Part shown: positions 43,887 through 51,862 of the stretch, piece after piece
Layout: each line of letters begins with the position of its first letter
How positions within the stretch are numbered: position 1 is the first letter of the stretch
Source of the DNA: Methanoflorens sp963701995
GTDB taxonomy: Archaea > Halobacteriota > Bog-38 > Methanoflorentales > Methanoflorentaceae
Direction of reading: 5' to 3'
DNA: 64,000 nucleotides
NCBI GenBank assembly: GCA_963701995.1
Contig: OY969693.1
Span: forward strand, 1,116,001 to 1,180,000
Notes under the pieces: generated by a model
What the model was told of the DNA's origin: nothing
Databases searched by the model: none
What the model saw: the letters and a program-made list of their open reading frames with translations, nothing else
Made by a program: the position numbers and the translations under genes

Positions 43887-45122
43887 ATGTTGAAACGACA
43901 CGGACCGACAAACAGAAAAGCCCTCATTGGTCTCTCGTTGACCCTTATATTCTTGATATGCTGCTCCGTGATAAGCCCCGCGGCAGCGCAGACGTCATCG
44001 CCTTCTAGTTCAACCACGGGTGCGAGTGCGCAATACCCGCCGTGGCCTGTGAACCTTTACGAGTTTTACAGATCGGATTGTCCGCATTGCCAGGCGCTCG
44101 CGCCGCACATTGCTGCGCTGGCAGCCGAGTATCCAACATTGCACGTGTATCAGTACGAAACGCAAAACGATGCGAATTTTAGCCTTTTTGAGAAGTTCGA
44201 GAGCGCGTACGGAATGAAGTTATTGGACACTGTCCCGACTGTTTTTGTCGGAAAGCAGTCTTTCGTATCGGACACTGCAGAACCACAGATCGAAGCAGCT
44301 GTTGCACAAGCAATTCAACACGGAGCGACAGGCCCGGGTGACAGATTAACCGGCCACGTTGTGCCAACGCCGACGCCTACGCCAGGGACCAAGAATTCAA
44401 CCAACAATTCGTCTCAGAATGGGACATTGGTGTCCACCCAACCGCCTCTGCCCATGGCGCTTTTCTTCACGACCGGCATCATAAGCGGCATGAACCCGTG
44501 CGTCTTTTCCGTGCTTATATTCTTGATGGGGACGATCGCTCTCACGGGGTCGCGCGCGCGAGCCTTTGCCATTGGGGTGACTTACATTGCAACGGTGTTC
44601 TTTGTCTTCTTCCTTTCGGCACTTGCGCTTGTGCAGTTCGTTCGAGTCATAGGTGCGCACAACTTAGATCTGACCAAGACCGTGATTGGCGTCTTCCTCC
44701 TCGTTGTCGGTATCGTATCGATCAAGGATTTCTTTTGGTACAACCGCTGGTTCAGTTTTAAGATCCCAACCTTCACGAAACACAGCATCAGCGCTCTCGG
44801 GAAGACTGGTTCTTTTGTTGCTATCATCGGGCTCGGTTTCATCGCGACGATTGCCGCTTTGCCGTGCACGTTAGGTCCGTTTACCTTCTTCTCCGCCAAC
44901 TATCTAACCAGCATGACCACGATGCAAAACAACCTCTACACCGCCCTCTTCGCATTTGCATTCGTCATACCGATGATCATTGTTTTCGGCGCCATATATG
45001 GCATCAAGGTGGGAACGGACAGGGCAGAAGAATGGAGAATGAAATCAGCGCGATATATGAGGCTTGTGGCCGGGCTCCTCATGGTTTCGTTTGGTCTCCT
45101 GCTCGTGCTCAAGGTATTCTAA
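43887..45122 (+). CDS. Thioredoxin-CcdA (DsbD-like) fusion membrane protein
   Basis: The 411-residue protein combines a signal segment, an extracytoplasmic thioredoxin domain (residues about 50-150) with the redox motif SDCPHCQALAP and the cis-Pro region DTVPTVFVGKQ, a Pro/Thr/Asn linker, and a C-terminal CcdA-type domain. The latter has paired cysteines in ISGMNPCVFSVLIFLMGT and AALPCTLGPFTFFSANY. Such proteins carry reducing power across the membrane to exported disulfides or heme proteins. The order Trx-then-CcdA differs from bacterial DsbD, where the thioredoxin follows. Confidence 0.9.
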   Translation: MLKRHGPTNRKALIGLSLTLIFLICCSVISPAAAQTSSPSSSTTGASAQYPPWPVNLYEFYRSDCPHCQALAPHIAALAAEYPTLHVYQYETQNDANFSLFEKFESAYGMKLLDTVPTVFVGKQSFVSDTAEPQIEAAVAQAIQHGATGPGDRLTGHVVPTPTPTPGTKNSTNNSSQNGTLVSTQPPLPMALFFTTGIISGMNPCVFSVLIFLMGTIALTGSRARAFAIGVTYIATVFFVFFLSALALVQFVRVIGAHNLDLTKTVIGVFLLVVGIVSIKDFFWYNRWFSFKIPTFTKHSISALGKTGSFVAIIGLGFIATIAALPCTLGPFTFFSANYLTSMTTMQNNLYTALFAFAFVIPMIIVFGAIYGIKVGTDRAEEWRMKSARYMRLVAGLLMVSFGLLLVLKVF

Positions 45123-45240
45123 GGCTAGTCGTTCGGTAGCTGCGCCGGTCGCGCCGGCAGTTCCAAAGCGTCGGAGTTTGCAAGCGCTATTTGGTCAACA
45201 TAATCTCAATAAGATTACCTGCTCGCCGGCGGCCGCACCA

Positions 45241-45282
45241 TGATTATATTTGGGTGAAGTCTGTTCTGGAAAAGGCCCCAAC
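45241..45282 (+). promoter_or_regulatory. TATA element before the 45283 gene
   Basis: TGATTATATTTGG at about 45,240-45,252 lies about 35 bp before the ATG at 45283, which argues against the in-frame TTG at 45250. Confidence 0.45.
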
Positions 45283-45840
45283 ATGGAAGCGCATAAAAGC
45301 ACCTACTACTCGACGCATCGCGCGGAGCAATACAGGAGACGGGCTCTTGAAGCGGATCTCCTTAAGCTTACGATAGCTATTGTCGCCGAGTTGTGCATTT
45401 TTCTTGTCTGGTTTGATGGGCCAGCAAGAGAGCGTTATGAAATTCTCGTCCACATAGCGCTGCCGATATGCATCGTCCTACCCATCCTTAACTATCGCTA
45501 CCTGATCTTGGTGCCATTTATTGCCTTCTTGCCTGACGTGGCACGAGCGTTTGGAATCGAGATTTCGCATTCTCTCGCTGTCTTGCCACTCGTCTTCCTC
45601 GCGGCTTGCGTGCCTTTTGTTCGTCGACCGAAAACTGCACTTGTCGCGGGTTACGCAGCCTGTGCTATCTGGGCGAGTCACCTTATCGTTGACGCGCGAA
45701 AGTATACGACTATTCAGAACGTAGGAGGATATCCTTGGAGCGATCTGGTGCTCTACGCACTCTTTTTGACCGTGCTAGGGTTTCTACTTGTGCAGGTGCT
45801 GCGTTTCAGCGCAACCGACGTGACTGCAGAAAAACTGTGA
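45283..45840 (+). CDS. Uncharacterised polytopic membrane protein
   Basis: A 185-residue protein with a charged N-terminal helix (YRRRALEADLLK) and about five membrane segments, including TIAIVAELCIFLVWF, IALPICIVLPIL and LVLYALFLTVLGFLLVQVLR. I do not recognise the family. A TATA box supports an own promoter. It lies between the Trx-CcdA fusion and a methyltransferase without overlap. Confidence 0.6.
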   Translation: MEAHKSTYYSTHRAEQYRRRALEADLLKLTIAIVAELCIFLVWFDGPARERYEILVHIALPICIVLPILNYRYLILVPFIAFLPDVARAFGIEISHSLAVLPLVFLAACVPFVRRPKTALVAGYAACAIWASHLIVDARKYTTIQNVGGYPWSDLVLYALFLTVLGFLLVQVLRFSATDVTAEKL

Positions 45841-45912
45841 CGAGTCACGCGCGCAGCGCACCCTGGCGTCGGCTTTCTAGCTCCCTGAAGGAGCTTTGCT
45901 TCTCCTACAGAG

Positions 45913-45956
45913 CCTTATAAATAGCTTGCGCGTTTTTTGAGAACCGCGGAGGTTCT
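45913..45956 (+). promoter_or_regulatory. Promoter and ribosome-binding site of the 45957 methyltransferase
   Basis: CCTTATAAATAGC at 45,912-45,924 is a strong TATA element about 35 bp from the start codon, and GGAGGTTCT immediately precedes the ATG. Confidence 0.6.
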
Positions 45957-46511
45957 ATGCGCCACGCATATCGGAATGAAGCACAAAGACGGGAATGGCA
46001 GAACCCTGAAAAGATCTTGACGGGAGTGGGGGTTAAGGCCGGGAACGTATTCGTAGATTTAGGCTGTGGATTTGGTTTTTTTACGATTCCAGCAGCCAAA
46101 ATGATCGGTTCGGAAGGCCTGGTATGCGGCGTTGATATCGATAGTGAAGCGTTAGAAGCACTACGTGTGCAAGCCGCGCGAGCAGGCCTGAGAAATCTCC
46201 GGGTCAAACTAGCGGCAGCTGAAGACGTCTTTCTGGAGCGGTGCGCTGACATAGTGTTTGTCGGCATAGCTCTGCACGATTTCAAAGACCCGTTCAAAGT
46301 GTTGCAGAACGCCCAGAGAGCCCTCAAGACGGACGGCAGACTGATCAATCTAGACTGGAAAAAAGAGCATACGCCTTTTGGTCCGCCCGTTGGAATAAGG
46401 TTCAGTGAGGCCGAAGCCGCGTCCCTCATCGAAAGAGCAGGATTCAACGTGGTTTCAGTAGAGGATTCAGGACCATATCACTACGTGATTTCAGCGAATC
46501 TTCCTGCTTAG
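45957..46511 (+). CDS. Class I SAM-dependent methyltransferase
   Basis: The 184-residue protein has the full SAM-binding core: VFVDLGCGFGFFTIPAAKMI, VCGVDIDSEALEALRVQAA and IVFVGIALHDFKDPFKVLQN. It resembles UbiE/Methyltransf_25-type small-molecule methyltransferases. RNEAQRREWQNPEKIL at the N-terminus is typical of a group common in methanogens. Substrate unknown. Promoter and Shine-Dalgarno are both clear. Confidence 0.87.
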   Translation: MRHAYRNEAQRREWQNPEKILTGVGVKAGNVFVDLGCGFGFFTIPAAKMIGSEGLVCGVDIDSEALEALRVQAARAGLRNLRVKLAAAEDVFLERCADIVFVGIALHDFKDPFKVLQNAQRALKTDGRLINLDWKKEHTPFGPPVGIRFSEAEAASLIERAGFNVVSVEDSGPYHYVISANLPA

Positions 46512-46619
46512 CTAGCTTTGTCGCGTTTCAAATAGTTCGCTTTTTTAAGTTCTCTCGCACCGGGCGGGTAATACAAACAATATGGCTTTTAACTAGTAAA
46601 GGGCATAAAGGTCATTTAT

Positions 46620-47092
46620 GTGGCAAAAAACATTTTGAATAAGCCTGTCTCGTCGGGAAGTGGACGGACTGGGGCAGCGTCGCAGACGTGACGTATGGAG
46701 ATGGGTTTAAAGAAGGGCTGTTGGTAGTTAAAAATGAATTTACTAAACATATCTTTGTGATTCCACCATCTCAAGTTGAATCAGTCGATGACTCTTTGAC
46801 TATTTCAGATACAGCAAGTTTCAAGTCAGTCAAAGAGAGCGATGCTGAGGCTATTTACGCGAAAGGGTCGCTTAAGAAGGCGGTTGTGGCGTTAAGTGGG
46901 TGCGATGTCGGGCACGTCAAAAACTTTAGCATCGATGCTGAGTCGAAAGAGATTGGTTTGGTAGTTGGCGTCAGTATCCAGGCGTTCCACGTCGAAATAA
47001 CTGTTCCGTGGAGCAAAATAGAGGCAGTAGATGAGCTCATTGAAGTGTCGGATGCTGCTGTATTGCACTTGTGCCTAGGCCCTCTGTACTAA
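46620..47092 (+). pseudogene. PRC-barrel domain protein with a frameshift near its N-terminus
   Basis: The GTG at 46620, with AAAGGTC upstream, opens VAKNILNKPVSSGSGRTG and hits TGA at 46689. The barrel continues in another frame as GSVADVTYGDGFKEGLLVVK and runs to 47092 (VPWSKIEAVDELIEVSD). The two parts join at the GGGG run at 46671-46674; adding one base or losing two restores a normal PRC-barrel start. An independent GTG at 46688 would give a shorter protein of 134 residues lacking the first strand. Options are a sequencing error, recent decay or frameshifting. Confidence 0.65.
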
Positions 47093-47154
47093 TGCATTGC
47101 TATTGGTGCGCGAACTGCACGCACAAGTCGCGGTGTTGGCTCAAAATACAGCAG

Positions 47155-47170
47155 CAACTCTCACTTTCTC
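47155..47170 (+). repeat. Motif copy A (CAACTCTCACTTT)
   Basis: The sequence CAACTCTCACTTTCTC matches the core of the motif repeated beside the recombinases. It is the most distant plus-orientation copy. Confidence 0.5.
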
Positions 47171-47248
47171 GTACACTTTCCCTGATTTCTTAATATACTG
47201 AACCGTTTTGCGCAACAATGACGCGTAAAATCCGATGAAGGGGTTTTT

Positions 47249-47476
47249 TTGCCAGTTTATCCAGTTTCGATGTGTTTGGTCTGCAAATATTATCGAAAAG
47301 CCCAGCGATGCGAAGCTTTTCTTGCACGGATACCTCAGGCCATTCTTACCGGCAGATATGATCACAGAAAACGACACGAAGGGGACCGGGGAATTAGATT
47401 TCAGCCAAGAGATGATGTCAGCCAAGCAGAGTTGGAAAGCATTTTAAGCATATTCGACAAAAAAACCATTTTTTGA
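47249..47476 (+). CDS. Small cysteine-containing conserved-type protein
   Basis: The 75-residue frame reads CLVCKYYRKAQRCEAFLARI, then PQAILTGRYDHRKRHEGDRG and IRFQP. This matches the pattern of small proteins seen in many genomes with a C-x2-C-x(n)-C head and a DHRKPxxGDxGIRF tail. The function is unknown; the cysteines may bind metal. The start is TTG 47249, or ATG 47270 which would begin at the first CxxC. GAAGGGG lies upstream. Confidence 0.6.
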   Translation: MPVYPVSMCLVCKYYRKAQRCEAFLARIPQAILTGRYDHRKRHEGDRGIRFQPRDDVSQAELESILSIFDKKTIF

Positions 47477-48171
47477 GCGGGGTTTGACTTTAACTCTGCA
47501 TAGTGACGGTACTGCTAGTTTAGAGTTTGCGAAACGGCGCGTTAGCTCTCACTTTTGTCTATTTTCTTGCTTGCAAAACCTCGAGGTCTTTGAAAATAGC
47601 TGTTTAATGGTCAGCAAGCGAAGTTGCAATGCTTCGTTAATATATATGCTTAATTAAATTGGTTCTCAAAGTATTAATTCTATAGTGTATTTTTAGATGT
47701 TATAATAAAATATATATTACATATATTAACTATCTAAGAATATCATTTGAACTTCAAATAACTCTAGACCTTTGATTAAAAAGCGAAGACTGGCACTCAT
47801 TTTTATTAAAATTCGTAAATAATCTGAGTTTTGCTTTGCGTTATAGGTCAATGCGCTGGAATTCGTTACTAATAATGCATTTTTTCTTCAAGGCAATAAA
47901 ACAAACAAATGGAAATCGCCTGGGTTTTGTTGAGCAATTATCGATTTTTAGGGTTCGGGGCCCTTTGTGTATGTCGTATGAGAAAAAATCGTATTGATTC
48001 GTTAAGGAAATGTGAAGCAGATATCTCGCGTTGTAGTGCGTTCTGGTGCACAGTTAGCGGGCAGTGTTGACCGTAAGATACCAAAAATAACCGTTAGAAA
48101 ATCTATGATATCAGAAGCAGAAATTAGTCAGTTAGGTAGGAGTATTTTTTAGCAACAGGGGTTTTTTGCAC
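47477..48171. other. AT-rich non-coding region before the recombinases
   Basis: About 700 bp without a credible gene. 47,640-47,830 is strongly AT-rich, with runs such as AATATATATTACATATATT. A weak motif copy B, GCTCTCACTTTTGTC, lies at 47,545-47,559. I see no origin-binding repeats or tRNA. It may be the flank or a remnant of the mobile unit. Confidence 0.5.
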
Positions 48172-48191
48172 CTCAACTCTCACTTTTATAA
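48172..48191 (+). repeat. Motif copy C, 20 bp, after recombinase 1
   Basis: CTCAACTCTCACTTTTATAA is identical over 20 bp to copy D, 1,019 bp away, and lies 20 bp past the recombinase stop. On the minus strand it contains TTATAAAAG, a TATA-like element. Confidence 0.8.
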
Positions 48192-48210
48192 TAAAGCTGG
48201 GGGAAAAAAC

Positions 48211-48747
48211 TTAGAATGAGACCTTCTCGTACGCTTCCCTCAAATCATCGTCCTTGAATTGAAGGTAGACCTGCGTTATGCTAAGGCTGGAATGCCCTAA
48301 TAGGAGCTGCAAACGCCGCAGATCCATCCCTGACCGTACTAAATGTATAGCAAAGCTGTGGCGGAGCGTGTGCGGATGGATCTTAACACCCATCATGGCT
48401 CCGTATTTTTTGACCAGCTTGAATACCTGTACTCGTTGAATAGGGAAAATAGGCTCATTATCGGGGATATTTCGTATGGCAATGTAGTCGGAGAGCATTT
48501 TGAGCGTTTCATCCCCAAGCAGCACCCTCCGCTGTCGCCCTCCTTTGGCTTTCCGAATGTTCACCACGTTGTTTTTGTACTCAATGTCACCGGGCGTCAC
48601 GTTGATGACCTCGCTAACTCTCACTCCTGTTCGCCACATAAAGTCTAGGAGCAGATAGTCCCGCTCACTGCATGTTTTGGCTGCTTGGAGTAGCTCATCG
48701 ACCTGCTCTTTTTCAAGATAGTCGGGAATTTTGGTCACAGGAAACAA
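48211..48747 (-). CDS. Catalytic-domain-only tyrosine recombinase, copy 1
   Basis: A 178-residue XerA/integrase-type recombinase that consists almost only of the catalytic domain. All active-site residues are present: Arg in MWRTGVRVSEVINV, Lys in RKAKGGRQRRV, HxxR in IHPHTLRHSFAIHL, His in LLLGHSSLSITQ and the nucleophile Tyr in QVYLQF. The N-terminal core-binding domain is missing, so it may need a partner or bind a short site. The TTG at 48747 lies within a 9-6-9 inverted repeat; the GTG three codons on is an alternative. It is a close paralogue of the gene at 49232. Confidence 0.9.
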   Translation of the reverse strand: MFPVTKIPDYLEKEQVDELLQAAKTCSERDYLLLDFMWRTGVRVSEVINVTPGDIEYKNNVVNIRKAKGGRQRRVLLGDETLKMLSDYIAIRNIPDNEPIFPIQRVQVFKLVKKYGAMMGVKIHPHTLRHSFAIHLVRSGMDLRRLQLLLGHSSLSITQVYLQFKDDDLREAYEKVSF

Positions 48748-48764
48748 AAGACTTGTTTTGTTTC
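48741..48764. promoter_or_regulatory. 9-6-9 inverted repeat at recombinase 1 start (possible crossover site)
   Basis: Arms GAAACAAAA (48741-48749) and TTTTGTTTC (48756-48764) flank the 6-bp spacer GACTTG. Two short arms around a 6-bp centre is the geometry of Xer/dif-like core sites. It overlaps the start codon, so autoregulation is the main alternative. Confidence 0.6.
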
Positions 48765-48769
48765 GCGGC

Positions 48770-49190
48770 TAAACTGATTCGGGACTTGATTTGCCTCTTT
48801 TTCCGAGTATTGTACAAAAAAGCAAGATATTGGCAACTCAGATATGATATCATCTAAGTGGGCGTTGAAGAAATCAATATGCATGAGGTATCTCCCCTCA
48901 TTTTAACAAGCTAGGGGAATAATGGGCAACGTCATCTAAAGTCTAAAAAGCTTCAGTTTCCGAAACAGAACTCTATTTAGCGCAATAGAAAAACAAGGAC
49001 GCAATTATTAGTATCTCTTGGACTGTTTGGTTGTGGCTATTATGGGAGATATCTCCCGTGTATTTTTGTTGTGGTTGCGGATCGAAGGCTTGGAAAAATA
49101 ATTTGATATCACCCATTTTTTGGCGGCTTTCGAGTGGTATCAAAATACGATGAGCGGGTTAATTGCAGTTTCTTGACTATTTTTTTGGCT
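48770..49190. other. Non-coding spacer between the two recombinases
   Basis: About 420 bp with no gene. It contains a perfect 14-bp palindrome GGGAGATATCTCCC at 49044-49057 and a hairpin with arms ATGAGG and CCTCAT at 48883-48901. The AT content is high. It probably belongs to the recombinase module. Confidence 0.5.
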
Positions 49191-49210
49191 CTCAACTCTC
49201 ACTTTTATAA
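49191..49210 (+). repeat. Motif copy D, 20 bp, after recombinase 2
   Basis: CTCAACTCTCACTTTTATAA, identical to copy C. Its first 16 bp form a perfect inverted pair with copy E at 50061-50076. Confidence 0.8.
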
Positions 49211-49231
49211 AAATAGCAAAAGAAACGATAT

Positions 49232-49768
49232 TTAAAAAGCTACTTTTTCGTAGGCTTCTCGTAGGTCATTATCATTGAATTGAAGGTAAACTTGGGTTAT
49301 ACTGAGGCTTGTATGCCCTAGCATAAGCTGTAAACGCCGCAGGTCCGTTCCCTGTCGCACTAAATGTATAGCAAAGCTGTGACGTAGAGTATGCGGATGT
49401 ATTTTGACTCCCACCATATTCCCGTATTTTTTCACGATATTGAATACTCGATTTCTTCTAATAGGAAAAATAGGCTGATCCTCGGGGGTATTTAGTGTTA
49501 GAACGTAGTCGGAGAGCATTTTGAGGGTTTCTTCGTCAAGAGGTACCCTCCGCTGCCGCCCTCCCTTAGCCTTTCGGATGTTAACCACACCGTTCTTAAA
49601 TTCAACATCCTTCGGGGTAACGTTTATGACCTCACTTACGCGCACACCAGTTCGCCACATAAAACGCAATAGCAGATAGTCCCGCGTACTCGACATTTCA
49701 GCAGCGCGTAGTATCTCATCGACCTGTTCCTTCTCAAGATAATCGGGTATTTTAGTCACATGATACAA
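49232..49768 (-). CDS. Catalytic-domain-only tyrosine recombinase, copy 2
   Basis: A 178-residue paralogue of copy 1 with the same length and most residues identical. Active-site parts are MWRTGVRVSEVINV, RKAKGGRQRRV, IHPHTLRHSFAIHL, LMLGHTSLSITQ and QVYLQF, so it looks functional. Its start (TTG 49768 or the nearby GTG) also lies in a 9-6-9 inverted repeat. The whole unit, motif plus gene plus site, is spaced 1,021 bp from the first, so a tandem duplication followed by divergence is likely. Confidence 0.9.
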   Translation of the reverse strand: MYHVTKIPDYLEKEQVDEILRAAEMSSTRDYLLLRFMWRTGVRVSEVINVTPKDVEFKNGVVNIRKAKGGRQRRVPLDEETLKMLSDYVLTLNTPEDQPIFPIRRNRVFNIVKKYGNMVGVKIHPHTLRHSFAIHLVRQGTDLRRLQLMLGHTSLSITQVYLQFNDNDLREAYEKVAF

Positions 49769-49785
49769 AAGATAGGTTTTGTATC
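49762..49785. promoter_or_regulatory. 9-6-9 inverted repeat at recombinase 2 start
   Basis: Arms GATACAAAA (49762-49770) and TTTTGTATC (49777-49785) around spacer GATAGG. Relative to the other copy the third arm base changes from A to T and its partner changes to match, so symmetry is kept although the sequence has drifted. Confidence 0.6.
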
Positions 49786-50316
49786 TTAAAGATTGTCATT
49801 TTGGTCTTCTTTGCAGTGAGATCTTGCGAGTTTATACAATGAGGCAAAAAATCGCGGTTGTGAGGGCAGTCCTTCTATGATTTTTGCTTTTTAATAAATT
49901 TAATTTAATATTAGTAAATTTATTTTAAGTTATGCCTGTGCTTCTTGAATCTATATGAAACGCCATAGATTTGATGAGTTTTTGCATTTGAATGCAAGAA
50001 TTAGAGAAAGCAAAATACTGCTGGTCTACATTTTTTCAACAAGCGAAGGAGAAGTTGACAAAAAGTGAGAGTTGAGGCCTACTGAGAACATAATAAGCGT
50101 AGCACTCCGAAAGAAGCAGAACCCGCTAAGAAAGAGGAGGCACCAGTATATCGGCTGTAACGAAGTGGTGGAAACCAGAGGATCTAACGAACGTCATATC
50201 GTGACTTTTTGACCATTTGGACAGCATAACACAGTTTCTACGGTCACATTCCAACCGAAATCTTTATCATATCCTCTAACGCGTTTTACGTCAAAGAACG
50301 TTTTACGAGGCAACCC
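49786..50316. other. Non-coding region between recombinase 2 and the mosaic secreted protein
   Basis: About 530 bp with no convincing gene. It is AT-rich at 49,870-49,930 (TTTAATAAATTTAATTTAAT) and contains motif copy E. TTTATCATATCC near 50,262 may be a promoter for the gene at 50317. Confidence 0.5.
50061..50076 (-). repeat. Motif copy E, inverted, closing an 886-bp unit
   Basis: AAAAGTGAGAGTTGAG is the exact reverse complement of the first 16 bases of copies C and D. With copy D (49191-49206) it makes a perfect inverted pair around recombinase 2. Confidence 0.75.
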
Positions 50317-51513
50317 ATGCGCGCATACAAAATCGTCCCAGTTTCTGTAGCAATTCTTCTCATTACCGTGCTATTTGCAGGTGTCGTTACCGTGAGCGCA
50401 GCTTCCACTCCGCTCACCGTCAGCGCATCCTCCACCCGACAGCCCACCCAACTCTCCCTCTCGGCCAGCACCCTCACCGCCGGTCGTGCCGTCACCTTCT
50501 CAGGCACCCTCAAGACCACCCGAACCACAAGCCCCCTCGCCAAAGCCTCTATCTATCTCTACGTATCTAAAGACAAAAAGAACTGGGCCCTCGTCTATAC
50601 CCCCTCTAAAACCGTCACCAACGCCAAGGGCGCCTACGCCTTCTCCAAATCCATCTCAGCCGGCACCTGGTACTTCCGCACCTACTTTTACCCCGGCACT
50701 ACTAATTACGGGGGGGCCTTCAGCCCCGTGATCAAAGTCGCCGTCAAGGCCCAGACTCCCGTCAAGGCCCAGACCAACACGCCAACTATTTATTACGTTC
50801 CGCAGGCAGGATCAACGTGGGTCAACCACGGGACGGCAGGCGCCAGTTATAACGCGTACGTCAGCACCCCGAGCTTATTTAAGACCCAATCAAACGGCTA
50901 CCCGTATTGGGGGCCCATCACGAGAAATGATTTTGTCAGCATCCCGGCGGGCAGCGCAATCAACAACCAGAACGTCGCTTCGTGGGAGATGGGGTTTCAT
51001 TTCGCCGGACTAGTACCCGGCCAGCGCTTCCAGAAAATTTGGGACAAAGCGTATGGCGGTTTCTTCATTGAAATTGACACCGGATATGGCGCTAACCAAT
51101 GTTACCTAACCATCTACCGCGCAACGACCGGCGGCAGCGGCGCGCGGTGGTACGAGCCAACTGATACCGTGCTCCGCGCAGGCCACAATTATTACACTCA
51201 AATTGCGTGGGACACCAGTGCGGGGCCGGGACACGAACCCTATCCGACGGTCTGGATCGGCGAGGACGGAAAAGCCCCGGTGCATCAAACGCACTGGGAC
51301 GAGAGCGGCGGCGCTCTTGCCGGAACTGGATCGTGGTATAATGATGCAGTGGGGTCTGCGAACCTAGGAAATACGGCTTCAGACGTTGGCAACCACGCGT
51401 CAGCGAAGATTGCCTGGCTCAACGGCGGCATCTTTGTCTATCGGCAATACAATTCAATCGTTAATTTTAGCAGCGGTGGGAGCTGGAACACCGATAAAGT
51501 GCGTTGGGCATAG
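50317..51513 (+). CDS. Secreted protein with Ig-like domain and jelly-roll-like C-terminal domain
   Basis: A 398-residue exported protein. The signal peptide is VPVSVAILLITVLFAGVVTV; residues about 40-148 form a bacterial-Ig-like module (LSLSASTLTAGRAVTFSGTL, WYFRTYFYPGTTNYGGAFSP). The C-terminal 240 residues look like a ConA-like or related beta-sandwich (SWEMGFHFAGLVPGQRFQKI, YTQIAWDTSAGPGHEPYPTV), probably carbohydrate-binding; no catalytic residues are identified. The Ig-coding part uses C-ending codons almost exclusively, unlike the rest, which suggests domain shuffling or transfer. Confidence 0.72.
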   Translation: MRAYKIVPVSVAILLITVLFAGVVTVSAASTPLTVSASSTRQPTQLSLSASTLTAGRAVTFSGTLKTTRTTSPLAKASIYLYVSKDKKNWALVYTPSKTVTNAKGAYAFSKSISAGTWYFRTYFYPGTTNYGGAFSPVIKVAVKAQTPVKAQTNTPTIYYVPQAGSTWVNHGTAGASYNAYVSTPSLFKTQSNGYPYWGPITRNDFVSIPAGSAINNQNVASWEMGFHFAGLVPGQRFQKIWDKAYGGFFIEIDTGYGANQCYLTIYRATTGGSGARWYEPTDTVLRAGHNYYTQIAWDTSAGPGHEPYPTVWIGEDGKAPVHQTHWDESGGALAGTGSWYNDAVGSANLGNTASDVGNHASAKIAWLNGGIFVYRQYNSIVNFSSGGSWNTDKVRWA

Positions 51514-51862
51514 GGCGATTATAACAGAGACTTAAGAGGGCTGCTCGAGGGTGCTTCTCGAAAAGGCGAACGAGTAGCGTGAACGCCGTGGTTCTGATCT
51601 CTGATCACACAAAGCGACTTACGCCACTGCACTTGACTAGCTTTGCACCCAGTTTACTAGTTCAAAAAAAAGATAAAAAAGGACCGGACGTGGAGCCAGC
51701 AAAAATAAAAAGATATATGAAAAATAAACGCGGCTCGAGGTCCCGTACAAGCTTGTTACAGACCACTGGACACGCACCAACATCAGAGGCTTACCTGGCA
51801 CTTAAAGAAAAGAGTTTTAAAAAACGGTGCAGTCTTGGTGCGGTTTAGCCAAGTAATCTCTT
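51514..51862. other. Non-coding region
   Basis: About 350 bp. An 89-codon plus-strand frame from 51579 has no recognisable features and an odd composition, so I do not call it. A-runs at 51,664-51,690 read as T-runs on the minus strand and could end transcription of the minus-strand small ORF. Confidence 0.4.

Noticed and set aside
48172..49210. Reading the repeated motif as only a promoter
   Set aside because: The minus-strand TTATAAAAG could be a TATA box, but no gene starts at the expected distance and the inverted copy lacks the TATA part, so promoter function does not explain the set.
50100..50316. Target-site duplication flanking the 886-bp unit
   Set aside because: The bases outside the inverted pair (GGCT on the left, GCCT on the right) do not form a convincing direct repeat.
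51579..51848. 89-codon plus-strand frame
   Set aside because: No domain, no ribosome-binding site, low-complexity Lys-rich middle; looks like a chance frame.
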